The notes under the pieces: generated by a model | The model's database searches: none | The model's input: only the letters and a program-made list of their open reading frames with translations | Told to the model about the DNA's origin: nothing | NCBI RefSeq assembly: GCF_025148635.1 | Contig: NZ_CP102269.1 | Coordinates: forward strand, 744,001-808,000 | From: Butyricimonas virosa | Lineage (GTDB): Bacteria; Bacteroidota; Bacteroidia; Bacteroidales; Marinifilaceae | Direction of reading: 5' to 3' | Length of the DNA: 64,000 nt | Shown: piece by piece, positions 52,232 to 61,264 of the stretch | Position numbering within the stretch: position 1 is the stretch's first letter | Layout: each line of letters begins with the position of its first letter | Program-made: the position numbers and the translations under genes

Positions 52232-53392
52232 TCATAAATCGTAAATCACTTTCACCACTCTTTCCACGTCCTCATCCGTCAACGTCGGCCCCGACGGCAA
52301 GCACAAACCGATCTCGAATAACCGTTCACTCGTCCCGTTTCCATAAAATGGAGCATTTTTGAACACGGGCTGTAAATGCATCGGTTTCCACAACGGGCGA
52401 CTCTCTATATTATCCTCATCAAGAGCCAACCGAACATCCTCCCTCGTGAATCCGGCCTCCTCCGGATCCACCGTGATACACGTTAACCAGTAATTCGAGT
52501 TAAAATCCTCCCCTTCCGGTTGGCACATCACCTTCACCCCCTTCACCCCTGCCAACAACTTCACGTACAAATCATGAATTTCCCGTCTCCGGGCAACGTG
52601 TTCATCCAACACGAACATCTGCCCCCTCCCGATTCCCGCACAGATATTACTCATCCGGTAATTATAACCGATCTTCTCGTGCTGGTAATGCGGTGCTTGT
52701 TCCCTTGCCTGCGTGGCATAAAACAACGCCCGCTTTGCACGTTCCTCGCTCGGGCAAACCAACGCCCCTCCACCGGATGTCGTGATAATTTTGTTCCCGT
52801 TAAACGACAACGCCGCATATTCCCCGAACGTCCCACACTTCTTCCCTTTATATTCTGATCCTAATGCCTCTGCCGAATCCTCTAATACCGGAATTTTATA
52901 ACGCCTAGCAACTTCCAAAATTACGTCCAATTTTCCCGGCATCCCGTACAAATGCACCGGAATAATAGCTTTCGGTAAACGTCCGGTCTTCTTTAGACGA
53001 TCCTTAATCGCCTCCTCCAACAACTCCGGATCCATGTTCCAGGTATCTACTTCGCTATCCACAAACACCGGCGTCGCCCCTAGATAAGCAATCGGGTTCG
53101 CCGATGCCGAAAACGTGAAACTCTGGCAAATAACCTCGTCCCCCTCGCCAACACCTAAAAGTATCAACCCCAAATGTAACGCAGCCGTTCCCGCGCTTAA
53201 CGCCACCACTTGCTTCCCCTCATCTTCAACTTTCAATTTTCCATTTTCAATTAAAAAGTCCCGCAGGGCTTTTTCAAAGGCGTTCACGTTCGGTCCCAAC
53301 GGAACAACCCAATTCGTGTCGAACGCTTCTTGTATAAACTCCTGTTCTCGTCCGCCCATGTGGGCTAATGAGAGCCAAATTCTATTTTTCAT
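52232..53392 (-). CDS. DegT/DnrJ/EryC1/StrS aminotransferase (PglE-like)
   Basis: The 386-residue PLP enzyme has FDTNWVVPLGPNVNAFEKAL near residue 24, SAGTAALHLGL near residue 66, EDSAEALGSEY near residue 168 and the PLP lysine in SFNGNKIITTSGGG near residue 192. PglE-type members aminate UDP-4-keto sugars in bacillosamine-like synthesis. With the acetyltransferase and PglC-like sugar transferase in the operon this fits an amino-sugar capsule unit. Residues about 45-57 (ENGKLKVEDEG) form an extra loop relative to the family and coincide with A/T heptad repeats. Start ATG at 53392; another ATG is nine codons upstream. Confidence 0.9.
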   Translation of the reverse strand: MKNRIWLSLAHMGGREQEFIQEAFDTNWVVPLGPNVNAFEKALRDFLIENGKLKVEDEGKQVVALSAGTAALHLGLILLGVGEGDEVICQSFTFSASANPIAYLGATPVFVDSEVDTWNMDPELLEEAIKDRLKKTGRLPKAIIPVHLYGMPGKLDVILEVARRYKIPVLEDSAEALGSEYKGKKCGTFGEYAALSFNGNKIITTSGGGALVCPSEERAKRALFYATQAREQAPHYQHEKIGYNYRMSNICAGIGRGQMFVLDEHVARRREIHDLYVKLLAGVKGVKVMCQPEGEDFNSNYWLTCITVDPEEAGFTREDVRLALDEDNIESRPLWKPMHLQPVFKNAPFYGNGTSERLFEIGLCLPSGPTLTDEDVERVVKVIYDL

Positions 53393-53490
53393 CGAAAAAA
53401 ATTTAGAAAACAAATTCATCGAGTCACAAACACCACTTACGCGACTCTTTTATATATATCTGATTTCAATGCTAAATATTCCACAAAGAA

Positions 53491-54036
53491 TCATTTTCCC
53501 CGATTCTCCTTCCACTCAAAATATTCATCTCGTAAAATCGCCACTGGCCATTCATCATGATAAGCATTATTTTTAAACACGCTCTGCCTGTAATTTCCTT
53601 CCACTTTCCAGCCACATTTCGCGTATAACTTTTGAGAAGCTATATTATATTCCAAAATACTACCATATAATCGATTCAGTTGTAACTCCTCAAAAGCATA
53701 TTTCATTGTTGCATACACGCTATCTGTCCCAATCCCAACCCCTTTAGGAGCATCATTACACAACTTTATTCCATGATCCGCAGAACGGTTTTTCCAATCA
53801 ATTTGAGTCAACGTGGATACACCGACAAACATATCTTCGTACATGATTGCGAAACGAAAATTCTTATTATCACTAATAACCCGATTATACCAATCCACTT
53901 GTTGTTTCTCTGAAACAGGGAAACTCCAACCTATAACCATTCTTTCCATTTCTGGATCGTTAATCATTTCACGCAAATAAGGCATGTCACTAGGTTCCAA
54001 TGCCCTCAAAATAACTTTATTCCCACAAATATTCAT
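53491..54036 (-). CDS. GNAT-family acetyltransferase
   Basis: The 181-residue protein resembles RimL/PseH-type acetyltransferases: VILRALEPSDMPYLREMIND near residue 8, KGVGIGTDSVYATMKYAFEE near residue 97 with the acetyl-CoA loop, and LNRLYGSILEYNIASQKLYA near residue 119. In a capsule locus it probably acetylates an amino sugar made by one of the aminotransferases. The ATG at 54036 gives the family start MNICGNKVILR; an ATG six codons earlier overlaps the upstream stop and is possible. Confidence 0.85.
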   Translation of the reverse strand: MNICGNKVILRALEPSDMPYLREMINDPEMERMVIGWSFPVSEKQQVDWYNRVISDNKNFRFAIMYEDMFVGVSTLTQIDWKNRSADHGIKLCNDAPKGVGIGTDSVYATMKYAFEELQLNRLYGSILEYNIASQKLYAKCGWKVEGNYRQSVFKNNAYHDEWPVAILRDEYFEWKENRGK

Positions 54037-54047
54037 ACACAAACATT

Positions 54048-55115
54048 TCAACATTCAACAAACATTCTTTCAGATTCTAACACGACAGGTTCCATATCCA
54101 CATCTCTAAAAAATATGTATGGCTTGCCGTAATGATGATACTGGTCTCTGGCAACGTTTTCCGCATTACCATCTTCCATGATACGTATCGTATCCTCAAT
54201 CAAATCAAAACCGATTTGAGCCATAACACCAGTATAGGCCATATGGCGAATATTCACTTCCGTGACCTTCATATTACCATTTCTATCCTCTTTGAGGTCA
54301 AAAGATAAAATACCATGAGCCTGCACGTTCAATTTCTTACACAAATATTTTATACAATCATCACAAAATTTATTAATGCGATCTTCATCCAAAAAACGAG
54401 CGAAAGCAGTATTACCAGTCACACGAGAAGGTGCGATATTTGCCATCACGTACTCAACACATTCCAATGCTGCACCTTTCACGTACTCATTATTATAATA
54501 AAGCATTTCGTTTGCCAAATGCCTTCCAGTTAAAAATTCACTAACCGTAAACTCTGGTATTTGATTGTTGATAAAAAGCCAACTTTTATAACTACTAAGA
54601 TTTTCCAATTTTAAAGATCCTAATCCACCTGTACCCTCAGTCGCACGAATCCAACAAGGAAAACCAATTTCTTTTTCTACATCCTCATATCGGGGATTCT
54701 CCTGAGTTACCTTAATTGTTTTTGGAATAAAGTCCGTATCCTTCAATAATTCAGCCATGATAGCTTTATCTCTCAATGATTCTGATAACAACTTACATCC
54801 CATAAAAACAGGACACGGAAATTTTCCGTATTTTTCAAAGTAATCACCCCATTCAACAATTTCACTTTCCGGCTGAACAAATGCGTAATCAATTCGTTTT
54901 TCTGCAACTAACTTTTCTATAAAAGGGAAATATTCGATATCGGTACACCGGGGACATACCGAATAGTCGTCCAACAACCCTTTCATGAAAAAGCCAATCG
55001 CTTTTTTATTTACATCAATTCCTATTAACTTGTAGTCTGGATGATTTCTTCGAATAGTCTTCGCTATTGAACGAGGGGTAAGTCCCCCTATCCCCGTTAT
55101 CAAAATTGTTTTCAT
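54048..55115 (-). CDS. ATP-grasp enzyme, carbamoyl-phosphate-synthase-like
   Basis: The 355-residue protein has an N-terminal Rossmann part (KTILITGIGGLTPRSIAKTI) and an ATP-grasp domain (about 120-310) with FPCWIRATEGTGGLGSLKLE near residue 150 and the metal-binding KVTEVNIRHMAY near residue 285. It would ligate a carboxylate to an amine or similar, perhaps decorating the sugar repeat with an amino acid. Its start overlaps the end of the upstream aminotransferase-like gene by four bases. The substrate is unknown. Confidence 0.85.
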   Translation of the reverse strand: MKTILITGIGGLTPRSIAKTIRRNHPDYKLIGIDVNKKAIGFFMKGLLDDYSVCPRCTDIEYFPFIEKLVAEKRIDYAFVQPESEIVEWGDYFEKYGKFPCPVFMGCKLLSESLRDKAIMAELLKDTDFIPKTIKVTQENPRYEDVEKEIGFPCWIRATEGTGGLGSLKLENLSSYKSWLFINNQIPEFTVSEFLTGRHLANEMLYYNNEYVKGAALECVEYVMANIAPSRVTGNTAFARFLDEDRINKFCDDCIKYLCKKLNVQAHGILSFDLKEDRNGNMKVTEVNIRHMAYTGVMAQIGFDLIEDTIRIMEDGNAENVARDQYHHYGKPYIFFRDVDMEPVVLESERMFVEC

Positions 55116-56212
55116 ATATTGGTTTTATTACAATAATTCTTTATCAAATTCACTATTTTTCTCATTTGTCTCTCACCATAGCGTTGGTCACAAACCAATG
55201 ATAATTCACTATCATAGAAAAGATTTACTCTCATTGCATCAGGTAATGAATCACTTTTAGGCCAGTGTACAGGACAATAAACTTTATTGTCAACCAAGTA
55301 ATCTCTCAGCGAATTTCTAATCTCTTTTTTTACAAGAATCGGAACAAATAAAGGAACATTAGCATTCTCGTGTTCAAACATCATTGATATATTATTTAAC
55401 TCGGATAGTCCATCATATAGTAATTTAGCGTTCTGATAACGACGTGTTTTTACCAGTTCGAAATCTTGTTCATGCAATAATCGTAACGACATTTTATCTA
55501 TCGAATAATTTTGATAATCACCTGATAACCTTTTGTTAAACGATGCGAACAAACGAAGAAAATCTTCTTTATCAATAACCGTATTACCTTGAAGGTAATC
55601 GTATTTCATTCTCATGCCCTTGTATTTACTTTCAGAGAAATCACATCCCTTTAAAGATGCTTGAAAGAAGTTCCCGTCTCTTTTAGAGACAATCGCACCT
55701 GTTGGAATCCCCACCCATTTCCTAAGGCTACAAAACGTGTAATCAGAAATTAACGAGAGTGTATTTCCATTGTTGAAAAGGTCATGAGTTCTATCGTAAA
55801 GGATGACCACTCCCTTTTTCTGCATGCTTACAACAACTTCAACATCAACACCTGTACTAAAACCGAAATAATTACAGATGTACAAAATATCCACGTTCAA
55901 AGTTGCATCAATATCACACTTGACTTTTCCATCCTCGTAAACTAAATCATAAAAAAGAACATTAACATTTCGATCTTTAAAAGGAAATATCATGGAATCG
56001 CAACAGTAAGCCGGCATATAAACCGTGGTGATATTTCGACCATAGGAAAGATCCTGGTAAATAAAATCTATGGCTGTTCTACCGGATAACAGTAATCGAT
56101 TGTCCCCGTTAAAACCATTTTCTCGAAAACACTGACGTACACCATCATTAATAACGGCAATAACATCCTCAATCCAAAACTCACTGCCTATTTCTTCTAT
56201 CACGTGCTTCAT
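55112..56212 (-). CDS. PLP-dependent aminotransferase-like protein (DegT superfamily), divergent
   Basis: The 366-residue protein keeps the fold-type I layout: LLLSGRTAIDFI near residue 42, VYMPAYCCDSMIFP near residue 65, an aspartate in VVILYDRTHDLF near residue 135 and a probable PLP lysine in CSLRKWVGIPTG near residue 162. It is far from standard DegT enzymes. It overlaps the sugar transferase gene (32 bases) and the ATP-grasp gene (4 bases), so the three are tightly coupled. The start at 56212 is the ATG after a TTG. It probably aminates an unknown sugar or small precursor. Confidence 0.75.
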   Translation of the reverse strand: MKHVIEEIGSEFWIEDVIAVINDGVRQCFRENGFNGDNRLLLSGRTAIDFIYQDLSYGRNITTVYMPAYCCDSMIFPFKDRNVNVLFYDLVYEDGKVKCDIDATLNVDILYICNYFGFSTGVDVEVVVSMQKKGVVILYDRTHDLFNNGNTLSLISDYTFCSLRKWVGIPTGAIVSKRDGNFFQASLKGCDFSESKYKGMRMKYDYLQGNTVIDKEDFLRLFASFNKRLSGDYQNYSIDKMSLRLLHEQDFELVKTRRYQNAKLLYDGLSELNNISMMFEHENANVPLFVPILVKKEIRNSLRDYLVDNKVYCPVHWPKSDSLPDAMRVNLFYDSELSLVCDQRYGERQMRKIVNLIKNYCNKTNI

Positions 56213-56855
56213 CAATCAAATCTTGTCGACCTTGTTCCTTCCATTGGGCAATTCTATAATCGTGGAAATTAACTATCCCACTTGTTTCTACTCCCACATT
56301 TTCTCTTTTAAAAACTTTGTATATGGTAAGAAAAACTATTTTTACATCCATACACAAACTCATGTTATTTACATATTCAGTATCATAAGCTAATTTCCGA
56401 TCCCACGTGATGGATTTTCGTCCATTCACCTGCGCCCAACCAGTTATTCCTGGTCGTACATCGTGTCTATGTTTTTCGTCTTCGTTATAATAAGGAAGAT
56501 ATATTACGGCTAGAGGACGAGGTCCAACCAAGGACATATCGCCTTTTAACACGTTAATCAATTGCGGTAATTCATCTATGGATGTCGAACGAATAAAACG
56601 CCCCACCCTAGTCAAACGTTGTTTATCCGGCAACAATTTCCCCTCTGCGTCACGCTCGTCTGTCATAGACTTGAACTTGATCACTTTAAAAATCTTCCCG
56701 CCTTTTCCCGGGCGCTCTTGAAGAAAAAATGCTCCTGCCCCCTTGTTGGCAAAATGCAACCAGATCGCGATAATGAACAACATTGGCCAAATCGCCAGCA
56801 ACACGATCAACACGAAAAAAAAATCTATACAACGTTTTAAAAAGTGCCTGTACAT
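56181..56855 (-). CDS. Initiating sugar-phosphate transferase (PglC/WcaJ-like)
   Basis: The 224-residue protein starts with a membrane helix (LKRCIDFFFVLIVLLAIWPM) and continues with the bacterial sugar transferase domain: KFKSMTDERD near residue 62, IRSTSIDELPQLINVLKGDM near residue 90, SLVGPRPLA near residue 112 and RPGITGWAQVNGR near residue 136. It transfers the first sugar phosphate to undecaprenyl phosphate at the inner membrane face. The short form resembles PglC. The ATG at 56855 lies five bases after the stop of the upstream glycosyltransferase. Confidence 0.93.
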   Translation of the reverse strand: MYRHFLKRCIDFFFVLIVLLAIWPMLFIIAIWLHFANKGAGAFFLQERPGKGGKIFKVIKFKSMTDERDAEGKLLPDKQRLTRVGRFIRSTSIDELPQLINVLKGDMSLVGPRPLAVIYLPYYNEDEKHRHDVRPGITGWAQVNGRKSITWDRKLAYDTEYVNNMSLCMDVKIVFLTIYKVFKRENVGVETSGIVNFHDYRIAQWKEQGRQDLIDEARDRRNRQ

Positions 56856-56860
56856 AAACT

Positions 56861-58054
56861 TCAATTTTCAAACAAGCTTGCTATAGCAGAATATGTTTTC
56901 CTCCTATCAAAACGCTCATCACCCAGTTCACGAGATCGTTTACCCATCCGACCTCTCAAATCTTTATCTAACGCCAACTTTTCAATTGCATTTGCTATCT
57001 CTTTGACACTTCCTACTTCACAATTTATTCCACACTTGTATTGTTCTATCAAATCACGATACTCTTCACATTCTTGCGTGTTAATAACCGGAAGACCTGA
57101 CAGGGCATAATCTCCAACTTTATTTATAATACTACCAGCAGACCCTTTTTTTATTGGATTTATAGTGATATCACAGGAACACAACAATCCAACCATCTTT
57201 TCATACGACATTTTTCCTGTAAATTCAACATAAACTGATTTATCCTCTGCACATTTCTCGAATCTATTTTTTAACGGTCCATCTCCAATAACAACAAACT
57301 TCACTACACGAGAAAAGTTTCTTTCTTTCAACAAGCGTAATGCATCCAAAACACACTCTATATCATAACTAAAACTTAAAGTGCCTACATAACAAAGCCA
57401 TATTTCATCATCTTTTCGATCAAGTCGATATTTCTTGCTAGCTTGATCAAAAACACCCCCATCAGTACCAAGATAAACACTCAAACTCTCTTTATCACGT
57501 TTATTTACTGCTAACACTCTATTTCTATACGTATCTGAAACTGCTATCACTCTATCCGCAGCCTTGTAAATCTCATCCACGTATAATTTCATCGGGAACG
57601 ATAACAAGTTTCGCAACGATCGAGATTTTATAACTAATCCAAACGCCTCCGGCCATAAATCCTGAACATCAATAAAGAATTTTACATGATGACTTTTCGA
57701 AAACCTTGCGGCTTCCCTTGCAGCCGTCAATGAAGGAACAGCACAATAAATGTAATCGGGAACCGTATGCGATTCCAAATATTCACGAACGTTCATTCCC
57801 CAACATCGATGACTATACAAGCGCCTAAAGCTTATATTTTTCACGTATCCCGGTTCATGTATATAAATAATTTTTGACTCGTATGTCTTTACTGGTTCAT
57901 CTTTATACTTTTTAGTTCCATGATCAAAATCACTCGTGATCAACTCTACACGAAATCCTCCCTTGGCAAACATCTCCGCCAAATAGAGGAAACGCCCGTT
58001 CACTGTCCCATCAAACTTGCGACAGAAATTTGCAATAATAATTATTGTTTTCAT
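56861..58054 (-). CDS. GT4-family glycosyltransferase (WbuB-like)
   Basis: The 397-residue protein has an N-terminal acceptor domain (TIIIIANFCRKFDGTVNGRF at the start, HEPGYVKNISFRR near residue 66), a nucleotide-sugar binding half (CYVGTLSFSYDIECVLDAL near residue 230, VVIGDGPLKNRFE near residue 258) and the retaining GT-B motif near residue 310 (KKGSAGSIINKVGDYALSGL). It is like WbuB in amino-sugar loci. Start: ATG at 58054 preceded by GGGAGATTATA, a good ribosome site; the frame extends further upstream but into the preceding gene. Confidence 0.9.
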   Translation of the reverse strand: MKTIIIIANFCRKFDGTVNGRFLYLAEMFAKGGFRVELITSDFDHGTKKYKDEPVKTYESKIIYIHEPGYVKNISFRRLYSHRCWGMNVREYLESHTVPDYIYCAVPSLTAAREAARFSKSHHVKFFIDVQDLWPEAFGLVIKSRSLRNLLSFPMKLYVDEIYKAADRVIAVSDTYRNRVLAVNKRDKESLSVYLGTDGGVFDQASKKYRLDRKDDEIWLCYVGTLSFSYDIECVLDALRLLKERNFSRVVKFVVIGDGPLKNRFEKCAEDKSVYVEFTGKMSYEKMVGLLCSCDITINPIKKGSAGSIINKVGDYALSGLPVINTQECEEYRDLIEQYKCGINCEVGSVKEIANAIEKLALDKDLRGRMGKRSRELGDERFDRRKTYSAIASLFEN

Positions 58055-58064
58055 TATAATCTCC

Positions 58065-59165
58065 CTAAACAGAAAGCTTGCTTGTTTTGACGATACTGGA
58101 TATAGCTTGATGAAAATCTTTAGCCAAAAGATCCCAATCATATTTTGCCGCTAGCAAGCGAGCATTATGAGATTTTTGTTTTAAAAGACTTTTTTCTTTT
58201 ATTAAACGTGATAAACATGTAACGATACTATTCACTTCATTCTCACACGTCCATCCGGCATTCGCTTCTTGCACCTCATTCATCATGTTCGTGCCCCGGG
58301 ATATCAATACCGGTAACCCATAAGATAAAGCTTCTATCAGCCCCATGGGATGCCCCTCGAAACGAGAGGTCATGATGAACACGTCTGCATCAAGAATAGC
58401 GTTTTCTTTTTCTTTCCCCCCGATCTCTCCCTTCAATTTTACAATATCTTCTATCCCGTATCCTTTAATTAACATGTTGAGTCCATCGGCCTCATTTCCT
58501 TTAGGCCCATAACAAGTAATCATGAATTTAACTTCTCTCAATTCCTCTTTTATCTGTTGACATGCTTGTACCAACAAATCCAACCCCTTATGATAAACAT
58601 CTATCCGCCCGATAAACAATGCCTTTATACCAACTTCCGAAAAACATTCCTTTTTCAAAACGGGCTGATGAAAACCATTAGGAATAATCACATGATTCTT
58701 ATTTAACTTTATTGAATCCTCATATTCTTTTTCGGTCAAAAATTGAATTGCTAACGCATGTTTCACGAAAGAATTGAAAAATAACCAGTGAGCTATTTTC
58801 TTTTTTAACCAACTATGATTATGTAATGCCTGTCTTGTTAATGAGCCACGAGGAATTATAACATAAGGTATTCTTTTACGTCTTAGCTCATACGAAAATA
58901 AAACCTCTTTAATTGCATAAAATCCTTCAAACACCACCAAGTCAGGAAAGGAAAAAGGTACAGGTAAATTTTTCAATTCCAAACGCCTACACTCTCCTAT
59001 ATCATAAAAACATTTTACATCTAACCAATGTTTCATTCGAGCAGACGTTATATTAATCCAAAGGACATTATCCAAGTTTGACTGTGCTCGGATACTAGCA
59101 GGCACACTCCAATTGGGACCTGCCGATATTTTGTCACTTAAATGGGAAATGTATAAGATATCCAT
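58065..59165 (-). CDS. GT4-family glycosyltransferase
   Basis: The 366-residue protein has the GT-B fold: an N-terminal SAGPNWSVPASIRAQ near residue 14, ALFIGRIDVYHKGLDLLVQA near residue 183 and the nucleotide-binding motif SRFEGHPMGLIEALSYGLPV near residue 270 with the conserved glutamates. It transfers a hexose from a nucleotide sugar in repeat-unit assembly, at the cytosolic membrane face. It starts at the ATG at 59165; a GTG two codons upstream is less likely. The gene spacing to neighbours is about ten bases. Confidence 0.92.
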   Translation of the reverse strand: MDILYISHLSDKISAGPNWSVPASIRAQSNLDNVLWINITSARMKHWLDVKCFYDIGECRRLELKNLPVPFSFPDLVVFEGFYAIKEVLFSYELRRKRIPYVIIPRGSLTRQALHNHSWLKKKIAHWLFFNSFVKHALAIQFLTEKEYEDSIKLNKNHVIIPNGFHQPVLKKECFSEVGIKALFIGRIDVYHKGLDLLVQACQQIKEELREVKFMITCYGPKGNEADGLNMLIKGYGIEDIVKLKGEIGGKEKENAILDADVFIMTSRFEGHPMGLIEALSYGLPVLISRGTNMMNEVQEANAGWTCENEVNSIVTCLSRLIKEKSLLKQKSHNARLLAAKYDWDLLAKDFHQAISSIVKTSKLSV

Positions 59166-59174
59166 AAACACACA

Positions 59175-60302
59175 TTATATCCCCCATTCATATGGAACTA
59201 AATGATTCCAATCGGGTCTATACAATAAAATCACAATAAAATATGCTGTATATAAGAATATTATTACCCCATACACAAATATCTTCATATATGAATTTCT
59301 CATATTAAACAAAACAGCACTAATAATTATCAAGGTTACAATACTAAAATACCCAGAAACTCTTCCCATTATATTATTAGTTAACCCAATAATTGATAGG
59401 CCTATCGTGATAATTAGCGATATCCTACAAAAATATTCAAGTGTAATAGACTGCTTTTTTATACAAACATCATTTATATTAACTAAAGCACCATATTGTG
59501 GTTGACCAAAATATCCCATTAATTTTGCATACAAATATATAAGTAACGTAATCAACAATCCTAAAAATACTGCAGTATGATTCATATTGTCAAAACGTTC
59601 CTCATTTACATAACCCTCATACAGATCCAAACTTGTTGTTAACCATTCAAAAAATGAGGCTCCTAAATATGCTATAATAATTGAACTAAATATTATAAAT
59701 CCGTGCTCTACTCTATTATATTTTCTTATACACAGCGGATACAATACGATGAAAATAAATGATGATTTATGAAAAAGGCTTGCCAAAACGACTACCAATA
59801 GAAAGGCCCCCAGACGACGCTTTAATACACAAGGTATCGCATATATTAATATGGCTATTGCACAATACATCCGTATAACATTCATTGTTCCCCCCATACG
59901 AAACATCGTAATAAACAAGAAACAGCATAATGCTACATTCAACGAATACCATTTAAAAAACTTATAAAAAGAAAAATAAATGAACGCCGAGATTATACAT
60001 TGAAATTGCAAATATGATAGACCTATTTGATTACATAACCAAGATAAAAACAAATACCCAATTTCCATCCTTCCATCAAGATAAACTATCACAAAATTTG
60101 GCATATATGACAATGAATTATACGCGCTCATATATGAAATTGTATCATTTCCAATATTTACAGATCGTAACGCTGTCAAGATAAACATAGGAAACACTAG
60201 AAAAAAAGTATAAATATTTTTATATTTCGCCGAAATTGGACGAAACGATTCTTTCAATCCCAAAATAGAATACACGACTAATAATATGATATAATATGTC
60301 AT
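59175..60302 (-). CDS. EpsG-family polysaccharide polymerase (Wzy-like)
   Basis: The 375-residue protein is highly hydrophobic, with about ten membrane helices, and has the EpsG-type motif ALRSVNIGNDTISYMSAYN near residue 47 and MEIGYLFLSWL near residue 80. It should polymerise lipid-linked repeats in the periplasm. It is A/T-rich compared with the window, as is common in variable capsule genes. Start is the ATG at 60302 (MTYYIILLVVYSIL), chosen over an upstream TTG. Confidence 0.88.
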   Translation of the reverse strand: MTYYIILLVVYSILGLKESFRPISAKYKNIYTFFLVFPMFILTALRSVNIGNDTISYMSAYNSLSYMPNFVIVYLDGRMEIGYLFLSWLCNQIGLSYLQFQCIISAFIYFSFYKFFKWYSLNVALCCFLFITMFRMGGTMNVIRMYCAIAILIYAIPCVLKRRLGAFLLVVVLASLFHKSSFIFIVLYPLCIRKYNRVEHGFIIFSSIIIAYLGASFFEWLTTSLDLYEGYVNEERFDNMNHTAVFLGLLITLLIYLYAKLMGYFGQPQYGALVNINDVCIKKQSITLEYFCRISLIITIGLSIIGLTNNIMGRVSGYFSIVTLIIISAVLFNMRNSYMKIFVYGVIIFLYTAYFIVILLYRPDWNHLVPYEWGI

Positions 60303-60348
60303 ATCACGATAAACAAACAAACAATTTCTTAATGTATGACACTGCGTA

Positions 60349-61263
60349 TTAAATTTTAAATAAATCTATCCAAGAACCAATTTCTTCGTCAAAACTTTCT
60401 GGATCAAATTTTTCAAAACCGCTACCAGGATAAAATGTAAGCTCTCCAAATTTCAAACCCTCAGGAAGAATATAAAAATCAACTCTTACAAAAGGAATAT
60501 TTTTAGATAATACCCTGGCTTTATCAAGAAGCTCATCTAAAAGCTGTGGTTTCTCTATTTGAATTTCTTCATGGCTAGGATCATTAATTGTTGTCCCTTT
60601 CATGTATTCCCACAATGGGGTATACCAATTAGATTTATAATCTGTTTCCACATCATAATTTACTTTAATTAATTTAGGTTCTCCGTTACAACAAAAAACC
60701 TTGTAATCTTTTAAACCCGTTTCGGTTTCACTTTCCAAACATTCTTCTGCAAGTATACGAGGCTTAACATTTTTATAAGGCCATTCTCTGTATTGCTGGT
60801 AAATATTGGATTTTAATGCGAAGTTGAATTTTTTTGAAACAGACTTTATATCAAGTACAGACTTATCTTTACATATAAATACACCTCCTCCACCGCCACC
60901 ATTATTAGTTTTAATAACAAACTTATCTGGTAATGTTTCCCACTCGATATCTTCCACTTTATCCCAAACACCCAAAGTTGGGATAATATACTTTTCACCA
61001 ATCATTGAGGCCACGTATCTTTTAGCTGATATCTTGTCAACCATTTTCGTGTATTCCGGGTTACGATCATAAAGTTTCAGCCACTGCAATTTTTCCGAAA
61101 ACGCTTTTGGATTTTTCAATCTCAATTTTTTACCCATTTCCAAGTAATAAATCAACTTTAAATAAAAACAATCACCCGGGAATAAAAAATATAATTTTCT
61201 GCATATTGCAGCAACAACATGCTCAGGATGTTTTAATTTTTGTACTAACGATTTGTGTTGCAT
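60349..61263 (-). CDS. ATP-grasp TupA-like protein
   Basis: The 304-residue protein matches the TupA-like ATP-grasp family: NPKAFSEKLQWLKLYDRNP near residue 51, KFVIKTNNGGGGGGVFICKD near residue 113 with the glycine loop, and the metal ligands VDFYILPEGLKFGELTFYPG near residue 265. In teichuronopeptide synthesis TupA adds amino acids to polysaccharide; here it may attach an amino acid to a uronate. The locus includes UDP-glucose dehydrogenase and an epimerase that would supply uronic acids. Confidence 0.85.
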   Translation of the reverse strand: MQHKSLVQKLKHPEHVVAAICRKLYFLFPGDCFYLKLIYYLEMGKKLRLKNPKAFSEKLQWLKLYDRNPEYTKMVDKISAKRYVASMIGEKYIIPTLGVWDKVEDIEWETLPDKFVIKTNNGGGGGGVFICKDKSVLDIKSVSKKFNFALKSNIYQQYREWPYKNVKPRILAEECLESETETGLKDYKVFCCNGEPKLIKVNYDVETDYKSNWYTPLWEYMKGTTINDPSHEEIQIEKPQLLDELLDKARVLSKNIPFVRVDFYILPEGLKFGELTFYPGSGFEKFDPESFDEEIGSWIDLFKI

Positions 61264-61264
61264 G

